This document shows positions 61,086 through 64,000 of a stretch of 64,000 nt of DNA, piece by piece. Numbering within the stretch: position 1 is the stretch's first letter; each line of letters opens with the position of its first letter. The notes under the pieces were generated by a model. The model saw nothing but the letters and a program-made list of their open reading frames with translations, did no database searches and had not been told where the DNA came from. The position numbers and the translations under genes were made by a program. This stretch comes from a bacterium YEK0313 (lineage in GTDB: Bacteria > Pseudomonadota > Alphaproteobacteria > Rhizobiales > Phreatobacteraceae), in assembly GCA_000751295.2 (NCBI GenBank), contig CCMO02000002.1, positions 1 through 64,000 on the forward strand, in the 5' to 3' direction.

Positions 61086-61103
61086 AATTAGATCGATCCA
61101 AAA
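61086..61103. promoter_or_regulatory. Second copy of the SDR-operon operator, upstream of the family-5 binding protein
   Basis: AATTAGATCGATCCAAAA matches the 59626-59643 palindrome at 14 of 18 positions, keeping TTAGATCG and TC-x-AAA. It sits 70 bp before the binding-protein start, in an AT-rich patch of otherwise GC-rich DNA. This suggests that the SDR/MaoC and binding-protein units share a regulator. Confidence 0.55.
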
Positions 61104-61172
61104 ATGACACCGGGCGCGAACCCGGCGGGCGCACCAGCGGTGCGCGTCAACCAGGGACCAGGGAGAAACGAC

Positions 61173-62798
61173 ATGGCTTTCGACAAGGGGTGGATCTCGC
61201 GGCGCGCGCTGACCAAGCTCATCGGCCTCGGCGGCGCGGCGATCGCGGCGGGCCTGCCCGAACGCGTCTACGCCCAGGCCCGGCGCAACACGCTGGTGAT
61301 CGGCATCGACATCTCCGATACGATCACGCTCGATCCGGCACGCCAGGCCCAATATACGCCGCCGATGACGCTGTTCGCGGCCTACGACATGCTCGTCACC
61401 ATGACCCCGGGCGACTACATCACCATCCGTCCGGCGCTCGCCACCAAATGGGAGCGCACCCCTGACGGCAGGGGCTGGCGCTTCACCCTGCGCGACAACG
61501 TCAAGTTCGCCAGCGGCAATCCGATGACCGCCGAGGACGTCAAATGGTCGATGGACCGCGTCCTCCATCTCGGCGACCAGACCGCGCAATATATCTCGCA
61601 TGTCGAGCGCACCGAGATCGTCGATGCCAAGACGGTCGACATCATCCTGAAGGATCCGACCCAGCCGCTCCTGACCATCATCGCCGCGCCCGGCTTCGTC
61701 ATCTACGACCGCAAGCTGGTCGAGCAGCATGGCGGCGATGCCAGCCGCGACGCCAAGACCAAGGACAAGGCGACCACCTGGCTCAACGAGAATTCGGCTG
61801 GAACCGGCGCCTACCGGCTGACGCGCTGGGAACGCAACGCCCAGATCCAGTTCGTCCGCAACGAGCATTCCTGGCGCGGCAAGCCGCCGTTCGAGCGCGT
61901 CATCATCCGCCATATCGGCGACAGCGCCGCCCAGCTCCTGTCGATCCGCCGCGGCGACATCGACATCGCCTTCAACCTGATCCCCGAGCAGGTCGCAACG
62001 CTCAAGTCGGAACCGAATGTCCGGCTGGAGGCGCTGACCAGCCTCGACTTCGTCTACATGGCGGTGACCCAGGAGGCCGAATACAACAAGGCGCTGGCCC
62101 AGAAGGCGGCCCGCCAGGCCATCGGCCATGCCATCGACTATGACGGCATCATCAAGAACCTGCTCGGCGGCGCCGCCATCCGGCCCGCCCATTTCCTGCC
62201 CATCGGCGTTTCCGGCTCCACCGAGGAGATCGCCCGCCAGGTCGGTTTCCGCCAGGATCTCGACAAGGCCCGCCAGCTCCTGCAGGGCGCCGGCCTCGCC
62301 GATGGCTTCGAATTCGAGATCGCCTATGGCAATGCCGCGATCGCCGGTATCACCTATCAGACGCTCGCCCAGAAGCTGCAGGCCGACCTTGCCCGGGTGA
62401 ACATCCGCGCCAAGCTCAACCCGATGGACCAGGTCAATCTGCGCACCACCTATACCGGCAACAAGGCGCAGGGCGGCCTGCTCACTTTCTGGAACCCGCC
62501 CGCCGTGGAAAACCTGCTCTGGGCTGCGGCGACCGTCGAGCGCGTGGCCAGGCGCGTCCATTGGGAGGTGCCGCCCGAGGTCACCAAGCTGGTGCGCGAC
62601 GCGGCGGCCGAAACCGACGCGAAGAAGCAGGCCGACCTCTGGGTCGAGTACCAGAGGCGCCTGGTCGACCAGGCCAATCTCATCCTGTTGTTCCAGCCGG
62701 TCTACCAGATCGCCGCGCGCAACACGCTGAGCAAGCTGCCGCTGACCGCGGCCGGCTGGATGCTCGACATGCACGACGTCAAACCCGTCTCGTCCTGA
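61173..62798 (+). CDS. ABC transporter substrate-binding protein, family 5 (peptide/nickel type)
   Basis: ATG 61173 (GGGAG upstream) gives 541 residues. The Tat leader holds SRRALTKLIGLGGAAIAAGL and a YAQA cleavage region. The mature part is a DppA/OppA-like receptor (GIDISDTITLDPARQAQYTP, GWRFTLRDNVKFASGNPMTAEDVKWSMDRVL, IRRGDIDIAFNL). It binds peptides or other oligomeric solutes. No permease or ATPase genes follow inside the window; the next gene converges on it. Confidence 0.93.
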   Translation: MAFDKGWISRRALTKLIGLGGAAIAAGLPERVYAQARRNTLVIGIDISDTITLDPARQAQYTPPMTLFAAYDMLVTMTPGDYITIRPALATKWERTPDGRGWRFTLRDNVKFASGNPMTAEDVKWSMDRVLHLGDQTAQYISHVERTEIVDAKTVDIILKDPTQPLLTIIAAPGFVIYDRKLVEQHGGDASRDAKTKDKATTWLNENSAGTGAYRLTRWERNAQIQFVRNEHSWRGKPPFERVIIRHIGDSAAQLLSIRRGDIDIAFNLIPEQVATLKSEPNVRLEALTSLDFVYMAVTQEAEYNKALAQKAARQAIGHAIDYDGIIKNLLGGAAIRPAHFLPIGVSGSTEEIARQVGFRQDLDKARQLLQGAGLADGFEFEIAYGNAAIAGITYQTLAQKLQADLARVNIRAKLNPMDQVNLRTTYTGNKAQGGLLTFWNPPAVENLLWAAATVERVARRVHWEVPPEVTKLVRDAAAETDAKKQADLWVEYQRRLVDQANLILLFQPVYQIAARNTLSKLPLTAAGWMLDMHDVKPVSS

Positions 62799-62837
62799 TC
62801 CGGGCGGCCAGCCTCGGCGCGGCGGCGCCGGGGCGCG

Positions 62838-63932
62838 TCACCGCAGCGGCTGCGCGCTTTTCAGCAGCGCCACGAGCTGGCTCTGCTGGCGCACGCCGGT
62901 CTTGACGAAGATCCGCTCGAGATAGGACCGGGCCGTCGAAAAGGCGATGCCGCAGGCCGCCGCCGCGCTCTTCAGCGAGGTGCCGTGGGCAAGCTGCGTC
63001 GCAAGACGCACCTCGGAGGGCGTGAGGTCGAACAGCCCGGTCAGGACCGAGGCCGAAGGCACGAGGTTGCTGGTATTGACGGTCGTCAGGGCGACCAGCA
63101 CCTCGCCCTGGGCAAAGACGTCCTGCACCGCCCCGCGCAGCGGCAGGACATGCGCCACCATGGCCGGCATGTCGTCGACGGCAGGGATCGGGATGGACGC
63201 GACCGCAGGGCCGCCGCGCGCGGCGAGCCGCGCGACCGCGTCCTGCAGCAGCCGGTTGGCCGAGGGATGCGCAAGGGCGACGCCGCCGAAGGCCGTCGAC
63301 AGCAGCGTCCCGGCGACGTCGCCGACCAGGCTGTTGGCGGCGATCGCCCGTCCGCGCGCCGTCAGCACCACGGCCGGCAGACCGAGCGCTTCGAGCGTCG
63401 CGACCGCCACGCGCGCATGTTCGAGACCGAGCCGCGCCGCGATGAAGGCGGCCCGGGCGAGATGTGGATGAAAGCCGTCGAGACGCGTCGCCGCGCCGTC
63501 TGGATAGGGCCCGTCCTCCTGGCGCCGATTGAGCGTCATCACGGCGAGCTCGCCGCTCGGCATGGGAATGATGGTGCCGAGCATGGCACCGAATCCGCGC
63601 GCCAGATTGGCCCGCAGCACCCTCTCCTCGGCGATGAGCTCGCGCGGATAATAGTCATCCCCCAGGACGAAGCCGGTGAAGGGATTGGCCTGGAAATAGC
63701 TGATCAGCCGGCTTTCTTTCCAGCCGTCGGCCGCGATGAACTCCTCGATGCTGCGCGTGAGCGTCTCGCCAGCCTTGAAACGGATCGGCTTGCGGTCCGC
63801 ATAGAGCATCAAGGCCGCTTCGTTCGGCGCGCCGCCGCCGGGATCGGCAATCTCGGCAAGCTGGTCGAGCACCGGGAGCCACCGGTCCGGCTGGAAGGCG
63901 GCCTCATAGATGTCGTCAACGACCTGATGTTC
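62838..63932 (-). CDS. LuxR-type helix-turn-helix transcriptional regulator
   Basis: ATG 63932 is chosen for the GGGAGG 5-10 bases upstream; ATGs at 63950 and 63974 are in frame. The 364-residue protein has a C-terminal LuxR/GerE helix-turn-helix (about 295-360: DLTPSEVRLATQLAHGTSLK and STARSYLERIFVKTGVRQQS) and an N-terminal region of about 270 residues without a recognisable receiver or autoinducer-binding motif. The same layout occurs in many Rhizobiales regulators of unknown signal. It is convergent with the binding-protein gene, so it could act on the 59.6-62.8 kb genes, but this is only positional. The last 26 bp of the window hold nothing clear. Confidence 0.88.
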   Translation of the reverse strand, partial: EHQVVDDIYEAAFQPDRWLPVLDQLAEIADPGGGAPNEAALMLYADRKPIRFKAGETLTRSIEEFIAADGWKESRLISYFQANPFTGFVLGDDYYPRELIAEERVLRANLARGFGAMLGTIIPMPSGELAVMTLNRRQEDGPYPDGAATRLDGFHPHLARAAFIAARLGLEHARVAVATLEALGLPAVVLTARGRAIAANSLVGDVAGTLLSTAFGGVALAHPSANRLLQDAVARLAARGGPAVASIPIPAVDDMPAMVAHVLPLRGAVQDVFAQGEVLVALTTVNTSNLVPSASVLTGLFDLTPSEVRLATQLAHGTSLKSAAAACGIAFSTARSYLERIFVKTGVRQQSQLVALLKSAQPLR

Positions 63933-64000
63933 CATCGCCGCCTCCCGCATGTCCCTGTGCCGGCGAACGCACATCGCCCAAGGCAGCAGGTCAGCACCAA

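Noticed and set aside
57664..62774. Long minus-strand frames over ggt and the family-5 binding protein
   Set aside because: Shadows of strongly supported genes.

Overview
The window is very GC-rich DNA with almost continuous coding, strong G/C third positions, twin-arginine substrate-binding proteins, a trifunctional PutA, cydDCABX, several caspase-like (peptidase C14) proteins and a type VI secretion (T6SS) locus. Together these suggest an alphaproteobacterium of the Hyphomicrobiales (Rhizobiales), environmental or plant/soil associated. This is inferred from gene content; there is no rRNA. I saw no tRNA, rRNA, CRISPR, IS element, integrase or prophage module.

Layout. 1-9.4 kb: the edge of a T6SS locus (partial tssL, tssK), a Crp/Fnr-like regulator, an M23 envelope peptidase, a caspase/Sel1 protein, two tandem glycine-rich lipoproteins (one ending in an S74 self-cleaving chaperone domain), a PAAR protein and a class III cyclase fused to an FHA domain. 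9.6-12.1 kb: zwf, pncC and a one-EamA-unit transporter. 12.2-29.3 kb: a carbohydrate locus with one ABC importer (ATPase plus two permeases) and three paralogous binding proteins, two Gfo/Idh/MocA oxidoreductases, UxuA, an AGE epimerase, NagB, NagA, and GntR and ROK regulators. A rare AT-rich word shared by three promoters, and a 34-bp near-perfect palindrome beside the ROK gene, suggest how the locus is switched.

29.4-37.6 kb: an alpha/beta hydrolase, small secreted proteins, two more caspase-like genes (one frameshifted), a gene of unknown function divergent from one of them, and a trypsin-fold protein whose catalytic serine is replaced by tryptophan. That protein carries two copies of a small domain that is also present alone in a neighbouring secreted protein. 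37.6-46.7 kb: a two-component system, a patatin lipoprotein, a second alpha/beta hydrolase, an NTF2-like protein, an AlkD-like repair protein, and a TetR/SDR/MFS group with a clear operator. 46.7-53.7 kb: a GbsR-type regulator with the cydD-cydC-cydA-cydB-cydX operon; cydD looks broken (frame change and a missing membrane segment). 53.7-59.6 kb: putA with GTTGC-type operator repeats, and gamma-glutamyltransferase. 59.6-64 kb: an SDR/MaoC pair and a family-5 binding protein that share an operator-like sequence, then a LuxR-type regulator.

How they work together. The middle locus takes up oligosaccharides or sugar acids and contains steps for both hexuronate (UxuA) and N-acetylhexosamine (NagA, NagB) catabolism, which fits a uronic-acid/aminosugar substrate. 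The cyd genes make a high-affinity oxidase. The caspase-like, pseudo-trypsin and small-domain proteins form an accessory cluster of unknown role.
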